Positions 23,262-31,468 of a stretch of 31,503 nucleotides of DNA are shown here, one piece after another (within the stretch, counting starts at the first letter, position 1; each line of letters begins with the position of its first letter). Origin of the DNA: CAYUQT01 sp964596165 (lineage in GTDB: Bacteria; Planctomycetota; Phycisphaerae; UBA1845; JAFGLZ01); the NCBI GenBank assembly GCA_964596165.1, contig CAZQTW010000069.1, forward strand, positions 1 to 31,503, written 5' to 3'. Made by a program: the position numbers and the translations under genes. The notes under the pieces were generated by a model. It was not told the DNA's origin. It saw nothing but the letters and a program-made list of their open reading frames with translations, and did not search any database.

Positions 23262-24367
23262 ATAAGGTCAGCTCGGGTGATCCCCTGCGAATTCCGGCGG
23301 AGACGTTCAACACGTTCGTGGACGCATCCCAGGACTTCCTTAATCGCAGGCACGGCGTTCGCCTGCCGGGGCCCGCTACGGGTTACGACGGCACCATTCT
23401 CATCCGCAACGACTCCGGCAGCGACCTGGACAGGTTCTCGGTCCTCGGAATCGCTGACTACATCATCACCTATCCCGACGGTGCTGGTCTCAGCACCTTC
23501 AAGAACCAGCCCGTCATCGCGGGTGTCGTGCCCAACGGCCATCAGGGCAAGTTCGTCATCCTGGCCGAGCCCGCCAGGAACGGTGCCATCGTGAGGGCCC
23601 ACGCTTCAGGAGTCGTGCCGGTCAAGCTGGACATGAAAACGGGCGGAACGTTGGCTGACGTCAAGGACGGGGAGACAGGTTACCTGGAAGCCTCTGAGAC
23701 CGGCACCGCGCAGATAGTCTGGAAGCAATACACAACGGGTTCAGGCGGCTGGGGGCTTGTCCGCCTCCCTTTTGACTTCGGGCCGCATCGGCTCAGCTTC
23801 GACGGCATCGCCCGGATTGACTCGGCCTATCCCGACAGCAACTTCTCCGGGGGAAACAGGATTACCCAGTCCGGCGACGAAGGCACACGCAGGCAAGCGT
23901 TCCTCCTTCATGCCGAGCACCCCTTCCGACGAGAGGATTTCGTCTCCGCATCCGTTGCATACGCCGCACAGGTGACCGTGACTCGTGCGAACTGCGGCGG
24001 CTGGGGTGACTGGCTCAAATCCTCGGTGCAAGCGGTGTCCTTCATCATGGAGGACTTCGACGTCGAAGATGTGACCTGGAACACGGCTCCCGACAGGACG
24101 TCGCCGGAATCAGCGCGTTCCGCCCCTGTGATGATGCGCTATCCAAATGCTCTGACAGCTGGCGTCAACTGTGTCCTCATCAGCGTCGGGCAATATGTGG
24201 ACGCGGGTATCCTGGCTCAGCAGATCATCTCCGCTCCCTCAGGTGCAGACATCTACTACGGGCTCTGGGTCGAACCCGAGGCGGGAAGCTATCCCGCCCC
24301 TTGGTGGACTTCCTACGAGTGCCAGACAGACTGCGACCGGGCAGACTCGCGTGTACTTGTGCGGTAG
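23258..24367 (+). CDS. phage structural protein at end of tail operon, 369 aa
   Basis: The ATG at 23258 again overlaps the preceding stop. The N-terminal half (to about residue 165) has the features of a beta-rich virion protein: GTILIRNDSGSDLDRFSVLGI, VIAGVVPNGHQGKFVILAEP, GVVPVKLDMKTGG. The C-terminal half is also strand-rich with several Trp and Tyr and a few Cys near the end (YECQTDCDRADS). It is the last gene of the late operon seen here and could be a tail tip or receptor-binding protein. No fibre repeats or lysis genes follow before the defence island. Confidence 0.6.
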   Translation: MNKVSSGDPLRIPAETFNTFVDASQDFLNRRHGVRLPGPATGYDGTILIRNDSGSDLDRFSVLGIADYIITYPDGAGLSTFKNQPVIAGVVPNGHQGKFVILAEPARNGAIVRAHASGVVPVKLDMKTGGTLADVKDGETGYLEASETGTAQIVWKQYTTGSGGWGLVRLPFDFGPHRLSFDGIARIDSAYPDSNFSGGNRITQSGDEGTRRQAFLLHAEHPFRREDFVSASVAYAAQVTVTRANCGGWGDWLKSSVQAVSFIMEDFDVEDVTWNTAPDRTSPESARSAPVMMRYPNALTAGVNCVLISVGQYVDAGILAQQIISAPSGADIYYGLWVEPEAGSYPAPWWTSYECQTDCDRADSRVLVR

Positions 24368-24607
24368 TGGCCTGTCGGGCAACCGCAGGGCCCTCAAGGC
24401 AGGCTCGAATTGAGCTGGAACCCCCAGCAAGTTCCTTGCATCTTCGGTCAGGGCATGGTAACCTGCTGCTACACAAGGGGATACGCTTGTCAGGAGAGTG
24501 AGCATCCGAGCGTTAGAGCGTCTGTGCCGATGCACTGCAGAATGGCCGTGTACCCGAAGCATCTTTCGTGCTTCGGCAGGATCAGAGATCATTGAACGGG
24601 GGAGCTG
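24368..24607. promoter_or_regulatory. intergenic junction between tail operon and methyltransferase gene
   Basis: This 240-bp stretch marks the boundary between phage late genes and the less GC-rich defence cluster. It has a 5-bp hairpin GCTGG/CCAGC at 24414-24428 without a T-run, so it is not a good terminator. A stronger inverted repeat, CCGAAGCA-7-TGCTTCGG at 24554-24576, is placed 31 bp before the methyltransferase ATG. No att-site repeat was found. A promoter for the methyltransferase should be here, but no convincing -35/-10 pair could be chosen. Confidence 0.45.
24554..24576. promoter_or_regulatory. 8-bp inverted repeat upstream of the methyltransferase
   Basis: The arms CCGAAGCA and TGCTTCGG are perfect with a 7-base loop (TCTTTCG). 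The repeat lies in the leader of the methyltransferase gene and could be a protein-binding operator or an RNA hairpin that limits early translation. Methylase genes of restriction-modification systems are commonly controlled in their leaders. The small HTH protein at 26638-26931 is a possible partner; that link is a guess. Confidence 0.4.
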
Positions 24608-26209
24608 ATGGCTGCCGTTTGCAGGGTGCCAGTAGTGGATCTCTTCGCCGGACCCGGGGGGTTGGGCGAAGGTTTCAGCGCGCTCGAAGTCAAAGGGGGA
24701 CATCGCCCATTTCGAATCATCCTTTCCGTCGAGAAGAATAGGGAAGCCCATCAGACCCTTCAGTTGCGCAGCTTCTTCAGGCAGTTTGAGCCGAGTCAGG
24801 TTCCTGAAGCTTACTACGAGATGCTCCGCAATATAGAGGAACCACTACCCAAGCGTCTGAGTGCGCTCTATGATGCGTATCCCGGTGAGGCCCAGCGGGC
24901 AGCACAGGAATCATGGTGCGTTGAGCTAGGCGAGAAGAAGTCGGCTGAAGTCCACGAGCGCATGAAATCCTGCCTTGAGGGAACTGATGAGTGGGTTCTG
25001 ATAGGTGGCCCCCCCTGCCAAGCATATTCCATCGCCGGGCGTTCCAGAAACAAAGGCATTACGGGCTACACACCGGAAACGGACGAAAGACAGTACTTGT
25101 ATGTCGAGTACCTTCAGGTGATTGCAGCACACCGCCCGGCAGTCTTCGTAATGGAGAATGTCAAAGGACTGTTGTCGGCCACGTTGCGCAACCAGAGGGT
25201 CTTCGAACGCATTCTGGACGACCTCAAGAACCCCGGTGCTGCTCTTCGGCGCGCAGGCAGACACATCCGGACACGTGGAGGCATAAACCAGACACCGCAT
25301 TACGGCTTGTTTTCTCTGGTGGGAGGAAAACTGTCCGGGGTCGAAAGCTTGAAGGACTTCGTGGTTCAGATGGAGGACTACGGCATTCCTCAGGCGCGAC
25401 ATCGTCTGATTCTTCTGGGAGTCAGAAGTGATCTGCCGGGGACTCATAAGCCCGGTCATCTAAGACCGCAGAAGAGTGTAAATGCTGAGTTGGTTCTGAA
25501 GGGACTTCCATCCCTACGGGCCGGCCTGTCCAGAGAGGATGACTCTCCTGAAGCATGGCGGAGATGTCTGGCTGACGTCAGGGACCGCCGCTGGTTCAAG
25601 GCCATCCCGAACAATGCAGGGGACGCTACCTACCAGGAGATGCTGTCGGTTTTGGATTGTCTTGAAGCTCCTGTAGACGACCGCGGAGCAGAATTCGTGG
25701 CATGCGATCCCACTCCAGAATATGCAACGGACTGGTACTCTGATTATCGGCTGGGGGGGGCGTGCCATCATTCTGCGCGAGCTCACATTGCCAAGGACCT
25801 TCATCGGTATCTCTATGTCGCCTGTTTTGGCAGGGCCGAGGGACGCTCGCCTGTTCTGGCGGAGTTTCCGGCTGACCTCCTTCCCAAGCACAGGAATGTC
25901 GGTGATGCACTTGATGGAGGTATGTTCTCAGATCGCTTCCGGGTTCAGGTCGCTGGGCGTCCGTCGACAACGATTACCTGTCATATCGCGAAAGACGGTC
26001 ACTACTACATTCACCATGATCCTTCTCAATGCCGGAGTCTGACTATGCGTGAAGCCGCCCGCCTGCAGACCTTTCCGGACAACTACTTCTTCTGCGGCCC
26101 CAGGACCTCCCAATACACCCAGGTCGGAAATGCTGTGCCTCCGCTGCTGGCGCATCAGATTGCCGAGGTCGTGTGGGATCTGCTCGAGAGGATAGGAGTG
26201 TTTCCCTGA
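24608..26209 (+). CDS. C5-cytosine DNA methyltransferase
   Basis: A 533-residue enzyme that transfers methyl from SAM to cytosine C5. All main motifs are present: I (DLFAGPGGLGEGF, residues 11-23), IV (GGPPCQAYS with catalytic C137), VI (FVMENVKGLL), VIII (IPQARHRLI) and X (QVGNAVPPLLAHQIAE). The target-recognition region between VIII and X is long, and the sequence specificity cannot be read. The ATG at 24608 has GGGGGAG upstream. The stop overlaps the Vsr start as TGATG, so both are one transcription unit. It faces the MutL-like operon and probably provides self-marking for it. Confidence 0.93.
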   Translation: MAAVCRVPVVDLFAGPGGLGEGFSALEVKGGHRPFRIILSVEKNREAHQTLQLRSFFRQFEPSQVPEAYYEMLRNIEEPLPKRLSALYDAYPGEAQRAAQESWCVELGEKKSAEVHERMKSCLEGTDEWVLIGGPPCQAYSIAGRSRNKGITGYTPETDERQYLYVEYLQVIAAHRPAVFVMENVKGLLSATLRNQRVFERILDDLKNPGAALRRAGRHIRTRGGINQTPHYGLFSLVGGKLSGVESLKDFVVQMEDYGIPQARHRLILLGVRSDLPGTHKPGHLRPQKSVNAELVLKGLPSLRAGLSREDDSPEAWRRCLADVRDRRWFKAIPNNAGDATYQEMLSVLDCLEAPVDDRGAEFVACDPTPEYATDWYSDYRLGGACHHSARAHIAKDLHRYLYVACFGRAEGRSPVLAEFPADLLPKHRNVGDALDGGMFSDRFRVQVAGRPSTTITCHIAKDGHYYIHHDPSQCRSLTMREAARLQTFPDNYFFCGPRTSQYTQVGNAVPPLLAHQIAEVVWDLLERIGVFP

Positions 26210-26631
26210 TGGCGGACAGAATATCCCGAGAACACCGCAGCTGGAACATGTCGCGCATTCGTGGGGCCGACACGAAACCGGAGCGCGTTGTCCGGTCGCT
26301 CCTGCATCGGATGGGCTACCGATTCCGACTGCATCGCAGGGATCTGCCCGGCACCCCTGACATTGTCTTGCCCAAGTACCGTGCGGCTATCTTCGTTCAC
26401 GGCTGCTTCTGGCACCGACATCCGCGCTGCAAATACGCGTACAAACCCAAGTCGCGAGTGGCTTTCTGGACGAAGAAATTCGAAGAGAACATCAGTCGCG
26501 ACAAGCGTAAGAAGAGGCAACTGAGAATGCTGGGATGGCGGGTGCTGGTGGTGTGGGAATGCCATGTCAACGATGAGGAAAGGCTCTCGTGCAGGCTGCG
26601 CAATTACCTGGAACGGGCTGACACGAAGTGA
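26209..26631 (+). CDS. vsr: Vsr-type very-short-patch endonuclease
   Basis: A 140-residue protein that matches E. coli Vsr in length and residue numbering: E25, D51 (GTPDIV), H64 (FVHGCFWHRH) and H69 form the active site. C66, H71, C74 and C118 fit the zinc site. Vsr nicks DNA 5' of the T in T:G mismatches that arise by deamination of 5-methylcytosine. Some Vsr relatives act as restriction endonucleases. The ATG at 26209 overlaps the methylase stop. The next gene is only 6 bp away on the other strand. Together with a MutL-like ATPase it suggests a role beyond simple repair, since E. coli MutL stimulates Vsr. Confidence 0.93.
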   Translation: MADRISREHRSWNMSRIRGADTKPERVVRSLLHRMGYRFRLHRRDLPGTPDIVLPKYRAAIFVHGCFWHRHPRCKYAYKPKSRVAFWTKKFEENISRDKRKKRQLRMLGWRVLVVWECHVNDEERLSCRLRNYLERADTK

Positions 26632-26637
26632 ACCCGG

Positions 26638-26931
26638 TCATGCATGCTTGTGCGCATCCTCGCCGTCGCTGTGACGGCGTATGCGCCAACGCTTTGTGTT
26701 CTGATCCTGCTCGACTACTCCTTCGCTTTCCATGATTGCCAAGAGCGTTCTGGGGATATGGCCTTCGTGGCCGACGTGTCCCTGATAGATCCCGAGCATG
26801 CGGCCAATCTGTGAATTGGTCAGACCTTGCGAGTCGGACATCTCAATGAGCTGGAAAACAGCCGCCTTCAGATCCGATAGCGCTCTCTGAGACTGTCTGT
26901 AACATTCGGAGACTGACTCTTCAGGCTTCAT
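26638..26931 (-). CDS. small winged-helix / HTH protein
   Basis: The 97-residue form starting at ATG 26931 (MKPEESVSECYRQS) is preferred. An in-frame GTG at 26985 extends it, but without a ribosome-binding site; AGGGGG lies ten bases before 26931. Two helices lead to an HTH-like segment, GLTNSQIGRMLGIYQGHVGH, followed by RTLLAIMESEGVVEQDQNTKRWRIRR, the recognition helix and wing of a winged-helix fold. It is the last gene of the leftward operon. It may regulate the module or recognise DNA for it. Confidence 0.72.
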   Translation of the reverse strand: MKPEESVSECYRQSQRALSDLKAAVFQLIEMSDSQGLTNSQIGRMLGIYQGHVGHEGHIPRTLLAIMESEGVVEQDQNTKRWRIRRHSDGEDAHKHA

Positions 26932-26988
26932 CGATCCCGTGCCCCCTTCATAACCGAGACTGTGCTCCCGCCGGAGACCATGCACAGA

Positions 26989-27720
26989 TCATTCTGTTTC
27001 ATCATCAAGTCTGAAACGCGAGAACTCATTGGGTAGCACATCCAGTATAGCCTCTGTGCTCATGGAATAGAGATCCCAGTTAAGGTCAAACTGGTTCAGT
27101 ACCTCCGCAAGACGTCGGGCACTACCGGGACCTCTGCCTGCCGCTCCGCGCTTTGCCATTCGCGTATCCGCATCAACATATAATTCGGTCGCCGCCGAAA
27201 TAATGGCCACGTTGGTCACGAGCTCCTGCCGGGATGCCAGTTGTTCGACAATATCTCCTGGTTGGTGAAGCGGGGTACAGAGCAGGACAAGTGCCCTTTC
27301 CGGCGCGTCACGGTGCGCACGATAGATGCGAAACGGCCCGGCGAGCAGATGGCGGTAGTACTTGCGGAAGTCACCGACGGCCGGTATCCATCTGGCTCGT
27401 TCGCCGGGTTTCCGCTCGCCATTGTCGCTCACCGGGCACAACTGATTGAAGTAGAACAGCGCTAACCACGCCCAGAGTCCTTGGTCTCGGTCTACCCCTT
27501 CGAGCCCTGCATCAGAGAAGACGTTGTTGAGATAAGCAGCTGCGTCATGCCTGGAACAGAATTCTTCTTTCTCTAACTCAACTTCGGGTTCTATCACTTC
27601 CGTGGATTCTTCCGAGGTAAGAAGCTCCTCGGGGTACTGCTGCGGGTGTTCTGTGGTGAGAGAATCAAGAAACTCACCGAACTGCCGGATTCCCTGTTCA
27701 TGGAGACGCCTGAGTTTCAT
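26989..27720 (-). CDS. hypothetical protein of defence operon, possibly DUF6339
   Basis: The 243-residue protein starts at ATG 27720, which overlaps the previous stop by four bases. It has a charged N-terminus (to about 55), then a helical body with FCSRHDAAAYLNNVF, LWAWLALFYFNQLCP, YYRHLLAGPFRIYRAH and a C-terminal RRLAEVLNQFDLNWDLYSMS and LPNEFSRF. That set of blocks looks like DUF6339, a family I associate with restriction-like gene clusters, but this is from memory. No catalytic motif of a nuclease or methylase is visible. Tight coupling to its neighbours indicates that it works with the MutL-like ATPase. Confidence 0.7.
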   Translation of the reverse strand: MKLRRLHEQGIRQFGEFLDSLTTEHPQQYPEELLTSEESTEVIEPEVELEKEEFCSRHDAAAYLNNVFSDAGLEGVDRDQGLWAWLALFYFNQLCPVSDNGERKPGERARWIPAVGDFRKYYRHLLAGPFRIYRAHRDAPERALVLLCTPLHQPGDIVEQLASRQELVTNVAIISAATELYVDADTRMAKRGAAGRGPGSARRLAEVLNQFDLNWDLYSMSTEAILDVLPNEFSRFRLDDETE

Positions 27721-28487
27721 GACAAGACCTCCCCGGCCCAGTATTGCCCGAACCTGCCGTAGATGCCGAACCGCCTGCAGAATGCGGTCGCGGCTTCGTC
27801 GATCCAGTCATCGATCCGGTCCTGTTCCTCTTGTGCGGGGAGACCGCCCACACCGGGTAGACGCATGGCAAACGTAAGCCACTGTGCCCGCCAGTCCGAT
27901 AGATCATCAGTCTCGTGATAGTCCTCTATCCAGAGAATACGAGTCAGGATCTCCCGCAATACCGCTGGCAGGACCATGGATACAAATCCGGGATCGGTGG
28001 CAACAGAATGCCAGTCACCCACCCGAGAGTTGATCAGCAGCAGCGGATGATCACTGAAGTCTACACGGAAGACCTGATCACCCAAGCTGCCATCAGGTCT
28101 GGCCGGCAACAGTGATACCCGCTTCTCCTGCACCTCATCCGGGCGGCGAGGCCTGATGCGATCGGCCTCCGCTAGGAGCAGTCCCTCAGGCTCATCCACT
28201 GACGTGACCCGGACGCGGAAGAGCACGCCTTCGGCCGAGTCAAACTCGGAGAGCGTGCGATCTGCCGGCAGTTGAATGTCGGCCACTGTGCCGCACGGGA
28301 ACCGCATCCATGATGTCTGCCGATAGGCCTCAACGGAGACAACCGCATTTGCCGGGAGCTCATATTCTGCAAGCGCCAAGTTCGTATCGAACTCCGGCGT
28401 GCCGTCGACTGACTCCCGCACGGTGATACTCGTGTCGCTTTGTCTGATGCGCTTCCTGCCGGTGTAGTTAAACCGTCGAACCGCCAT
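27717..28487 (-). CDS. hypothetical protein of defence operon, 256 aa
   Basis: I chose ATG 28487 (MAVRRFNYTGRKRIRQSD), which overlaps the ATPase gene by 20 bases; the longer frame to 28538 adds residues read from the coding part of the ATPase gene. The N-terminal 110 residues are beta-rich (ITVRESVDGTPEFDTNLALA, VVSVEAYRQTSWMRFPCGT, VLFRVRVTSVDEPEGLLLAE). The C-terminal part is helical, with LPAVLREILTRILWIEDYHE and DDWIDEAATAFCRRFGIYGR. No known motif was found. Gene order, with overlaps on both sides, suggests a subunit of a complex with the ATPase and the 243-aa protein. Confidence 0.7.
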   Translation of the reverse strand: MAVRRFNYTGRKRIRQSDTSITVRESVDGTPEFDTNLALAEYELPANAVVSVEAYRQTSWMRFPCGTVADIQLPADRTLSEFDSAEGVLFRVRVTSVDEPEGLLLAEADRIRPRRPDEVQEKRVSLLPARPDGSLGDQVFRVDFSDHPLLLINSRVGDWHSVATDPGFVSMVLPAVLREILTRILWIEDYHETDDLSDWRAQWLTFAMRLPGVGGLPAQEEQDRIDDWIDEAATAFCRRFGIYGRFGQYWAGEVLS

Positions 28488-30393
28488 CGGTATCCTCCCG
28501 AGCAACCGCGCGCACGTAAACCTGGCGACGCTTGTCAAACCCGATCACGTGGAGCGCGAAATCTGGATCCTGAACGGCAACCACAATCCTGTTTCCACTT
28601 CTTCTTACGATGTTCAGTCTCTTGGGTTCCGGGTCGAGCCGGATAGGCTCCTGATCAACAGAAAAATCCTCGGGCCTGTATCTCTTGAGAGGATTGCCTC
28701 TGCGAATGTCATACGCGACCCGGATGTCAATCGTCGCCGGGGGCGATGTGTCGTTGTTGGTGGGAAGTACCGAGAAGCCGCCGTTGATCTTGTGAATGCG
28801 GAAACGAGGGGGCCGCGGCGAGGGGGGAACGGGTGGCTCCGCTGGTTCAGCCCCTTCTTCCTCCTTCGCTTTCTGGCGCCGAGTCTTGACGGCGTCGGCA
28901 TCATCGGGTGGCGCCGGGATCGAGAAGAAGTCGGCAAGAAGGGTCGGATCCTCTTCCTTTTCGGCCGCCGTCAGCACTCTGAGGATTTCGTGCATGCTGC
29001 GCTTTACGAAGTCAAGGTCTGTCTTATAACCCCACCTGTAATCGTTCTTCAGCCGTACGTGTTGCCATTCAGTATGAGAGGGGTTCTCGGCGGTGCGGAG
29101 AAACGCCACCAGAGGCATGTCCTCTGCAACTATCACAGCGCGCACGCCGCGTGTTCGGGGGCAGTCGACCCTTGAGATGATGATCCCTTCTCTTATGAAT
29201 GTCGGTTTTCCTGTCTGCTCTGAACTGTCACGAATGAAGTAGACGTCGAAGAAGGAATCCGCCTGCTCGCCGTCGTTCCTTCGAACGGTAACAGGTACTC
29301 TGACCGCGAGCTTCTCGCCGGCATAGAAACCGGAACGCAGTCCCTGGATCTGGTCGTCCGTAAAGAGTGCCTCTGTCCATCTGCAAGCCTGGTTGTCGGG
29401 TGGCTTCGCGATGGTCACCCTCTTGTCGTCTTCCATACTTCTGGCCCAGTCCGCAAGTTCGATGAGGGGCTTCAGATTCCCAGCCCAGGTGGAATCAAGA
29501 CGACTGACCTCATCGATCAGTGTTGACGCATCCAGCACAGTTCTCACGGAAGGGGTCTCGACAATAACATCGAGTTGTCCCGCAAGGATCGGGAAGAAGT
29601 AATCCTGCAGGACTGCGTGGACTATGGCCTGTTCCGTGATGTCTGTTTCGGGCCACGGGATCACCAGAGAAAGGCCGGGCTCTGAGTCCCTCATCAGGCG
29701 AAACCGCCGACTGAAATCCTCAATCAGGCCAGGTTCAACGACCGGCATCACAAGTGGCTGTGCATCATCAGGTGGCACTCCATAGTAACCATCCTGACAA
29801 TACAGATCCCCGACGTAGTGCGACTTGAGGACCGATTTGCCCATGAGCATCTTCTGTCCGTCCGAGGCGCGGACGGTAAGCCCGAAGACGGTGCTGATGC
29901 GGCTCGAACGGAGGAATACATGCTTGCCAACCCCCCAACTGCCACGATCCGAAGCGTCCTTGTCTGATTGCCCCTCGGCACGGAAGAAGTGGTAGAAGTG
30001 GTTCTTGCCGCCCTCTCGGGACTTGAATGCCTCATCTGGTGTTCCCTCAAGCCCCGTTGTCCCGAAATCCTCGAAAGCCAGAAATGAACAGGGCGACTCA
30101 GTCGAAGGGACTTGTGCAGGGAGCAAGCCGTTGCTCCGGGCGTTGAAGTGGGGCCACGCTGACCTGAAGAACTGCTCAACACCTGCGGGAGAAATGGTCT
30201 CCGCCGGGCCGGAGAGGTATATCCTTACGATCACATTGTCGTTACCATCGCCCGCATCCAGTGCATTCTGGATGCCTTCACGAACAAGCGCCATTCCCGG
30301 GTCACTGATAGCGTCCGTCGCAAAGAACTCGCCGTGCACCGGCTCTCGTATGGTCTCGCCCGCCTTCTTGGGCCTGAAACACCATTCAGCCAT
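28468..30393 (-). CDS. MutL-like GHKL ATPase of defence operon
   Basis: A 641-residue protein with the three ATP-binding blocks of the GHKL superfamily (gyrase, Hsp90, histidine kinase, MutL): VREGIQNALDAGD with E39, N43 and D46; LAFEDFGTTGL with D109; and DRGSWGVGKHVF (150-160). Residues to about 330 form the ATPase and transducer region. A Pro/Glu-rich linker is followed by a beta-rich C-terminal domain (about 530-640). No endonuclease motif of MutL (DQHAxxExxxE) was seen. Related MutL-like ATPases occur in multi-gene anti-phage systems. Here it would couple ATP binding to DNA action, perhaps through Vsr. It is the second gene of the operon and the most conserved-looking part of it. Confidence 0.82.
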   Translation of the reverse strand: MAEWCFRPKKAGETIREPVHGEFFATDAISDPGMALVREGIQNALDAGDGNDNVIVRIYLSGPAETISPAGVEQFFRSAWPHFNARSNGLLPAQVPSTESPCSFLAFEDFGTTGLEGTPDEAFKSREGGKNHFYHFFRAEGQSDKDASDRGSWGVGKHVFLRSSRISTVFGLTVRASDGQKMLMGKSVLKSHYVGDLYCQDGYYGVPPDDAQPLVMPVVEPGLIEDFSRRFRLMRDSEPGLSLVIPWPETDITEQAIVHAVLQDYFFPILAGQLDVIVETPSVRTVLDASTLIDEVSRLDSTWAGNLKPLIELADWARSMEDDKRVTIAKPPDNQACRWTEALFTDDQIQGLRSGFYAGEKLAVRVPVTVRRNDGEQADSFFDVYFIRDSSEQTGKPTFIREGIIISRVDCPRTRGVRAVIVAEDMPLVAFLRTAENPSHTEWQHVRLKNDYRWGYKTDLDFVKRSMHEILRVLTAAEKEEDPTLLADFFSIPAPPDDADAVKTRRQKAKEEEGAEPAEPPVPPSPRPPRFRIHKINGGFSVLPTNNDTSPPATIDIRVAYDIRRGNPLKRYRPEDFSVDQEPIRLDPEPKRLNIVRRSGNRIVVAVQDPDFALHVIGFDKRRQVYVRAVAREDTDGGSTV

Positions 30394-30426
30394 AGTCTTA
30401 CCCCCGGTCCTATCCGAAATGGTTGA

Positions 30427-31074
30427 CTACGCTCTGGGAAGAGTCCCCCATGCTTCCTCCACCGCCTCTGGCAGTTCATCAGGATCTGCTACAGTGTACC
30501 CTTGCCTGCCCTGCTGAGCGACCAACCCCGCCTTGCGAAGCCATGCCAGACAGAGGTAGGCCTGATAGCTGGAGACTTCTGTTCCATCCTCCTCCAGAAG
30601 TGGAAAGAGATTCTCGGTTGTGAACGTTCCTCCCTTGGCAACTTCCGCCAGCTTCGTCGCAAGAAGGTCGACGACAAGCCTCGGCGCCCGGTGTCGGTAT
30701 TCCTTCTTTTCCCTTTTCGACCACCCGAGTTTCAGGAGTCCGTTACCATCCTTGAGGAACTTCGGGTACTCTGACTCGCGTTTCTGGCGCTTTCTCCCCC
30801 GGGCTCTCTTTGTAGACGGACGAGGTGCCGGCGAGACAGGCTTGGGCGTGTCACAGCTTCCACCATGCCCTGTGCTTGGCGACCGCGATTGCGCGTTGCC
30901 GGAGGAATCAGTCGAGGGGTGCTGCGCCTGCTCAATCAGGATCGACACTTGGCGGGCGATAGCCGTCACCTGCATCAGGGAGTCATAGTCGCCCCGCGCG
31001 GCTGCATTCCGAAGCAATTCCTGCAGTTGCCCCTCGCAGTCCTTCAGGATGTGTAGTGCCTCATCCGTGCCCAT
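30427..31074 (-). CDS. winged-helix-like DNA-binding protein, first gene of defence operon
   Basis: The 215-residue protein has an N-terminal helical part (1-50), a low-complexity linker rich in Ser, Pro, Lys and Arg (about 55-100), and a C-terminal domain. The last contains YPKFLKDGNGLLKLGWSKRE, a basic HRAPRLVVDLLATKLAE helix, TFTTENLFPLLEEDG and SSYQAYLCLAWLRKAGLVAQ with a wing GRQGYTV. This resembles a winged helix and suggests DNA binding or sensing. The ATG at 31074 begins six bases after a -10 element, so the message is probably leaderless. The next gene starts 33 bases after its stop. Confidence 0.72.
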   Translation of the reverse strand: MGTDEALHILKDCEGQLQELLRNAAARGDYDSLMQVTAIARQVSILIEQAQHPSTDSSGNAQSRSPSTGHGGSCDTPKPVSPAPRPSTKRARGRKRQKRESEYPKFLKDGNGLLKLGWSKREKKEYRHRAPRLVVDLLATKLAEVAKGGTFTTENLFPLLEEDGTEVSSYQAYLCLAWLRKAGLVAQQGRQGYTVADPDELPEAVEEAWGTLPRA

Positions 31075-31080
31075 GCCCTT

Positions 31081-31108
31081 ACTATATAGCGAAAACGCAT
31101 GGTGTCAA
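31081..31108 (-). promoter_or_regulatory. sigma70-type promoter of the leftward defence operon
   Basis: On the minus strand, a perfect -35 TTGACA (31108-31103) is followed after 16 bases by -10 TATAGT (31086-31081). Only six bases (AAGGGC) separate the -10 from the ATG at 31074, so transcription would begin at or next to the A of the start codon, giving a leaderless mRNA. The match to consensus is the best in the window. Confidence 0.65.
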
Positions 31109-31468
31109 CCCTGTATTTTCGGTGTAAGTTCTGCCGGGTGCCCGGAGAAACCTGTAACTCCTGTCTCGGTAAATAGTTATGGACGCAACATAGCAGGCTT
31201 TTCCTATCACATTCTGGTTTCGGGCATCCACACACAACGGCTTGCGGGCTCCGATAAGGCTCCACTGCTGGATGGTCAAGAGCAGGCAGGAGGTGGCGGC
31301 GTTGATGGCGTGATCGCCATCTGAATGTGCTCTTGTGTTGGGGATGCCGTGATTTGGGACGTCAGGTCCATTGTTCGTGTCCTGCGTCCGACACAGTATG
31401 TTTCTCTCTGTCGAAGCAATGCACGTGCAGAACTTGGTGGGCCCCCTCTTAGAGAAAGGAGTCGGCAC
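31109..31468. other. intergenic region at the right end
   Basis: This stretch of 360 bp, upstream of the defence operon promoter, contains no open frame that looks real; two frames of 90-130 codons exist but have no ribosome-binding site or recognisable protein. It has a 7-bp hairpin GATGGCG-TGAT-CGCCATC at 31304-31321, without a T-run, and the ribosome-binding site AGAAAGGAG of the next rightward gene near its end. It may mark the edge of the island. Confidence 0.5.

Noticed and set aside
24414..24428. Hairpin after the tail operon as a rho-independent terminator
   Set aside because: The stem is only 5 bp and no T-run follows.
31304..31321. 7-bp hairpin as a terminator at the right end
   Set aside because: The stem is perfect, but no run of T follows and no gene ends just before it on either strand; kept only as a note.
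31049..31468. Open frames on both strands in the right-end intergenic region
   Set aside because: They have no ribosome-binding site, no recognisable protein, and overlap the strong promoter of the defence operon.
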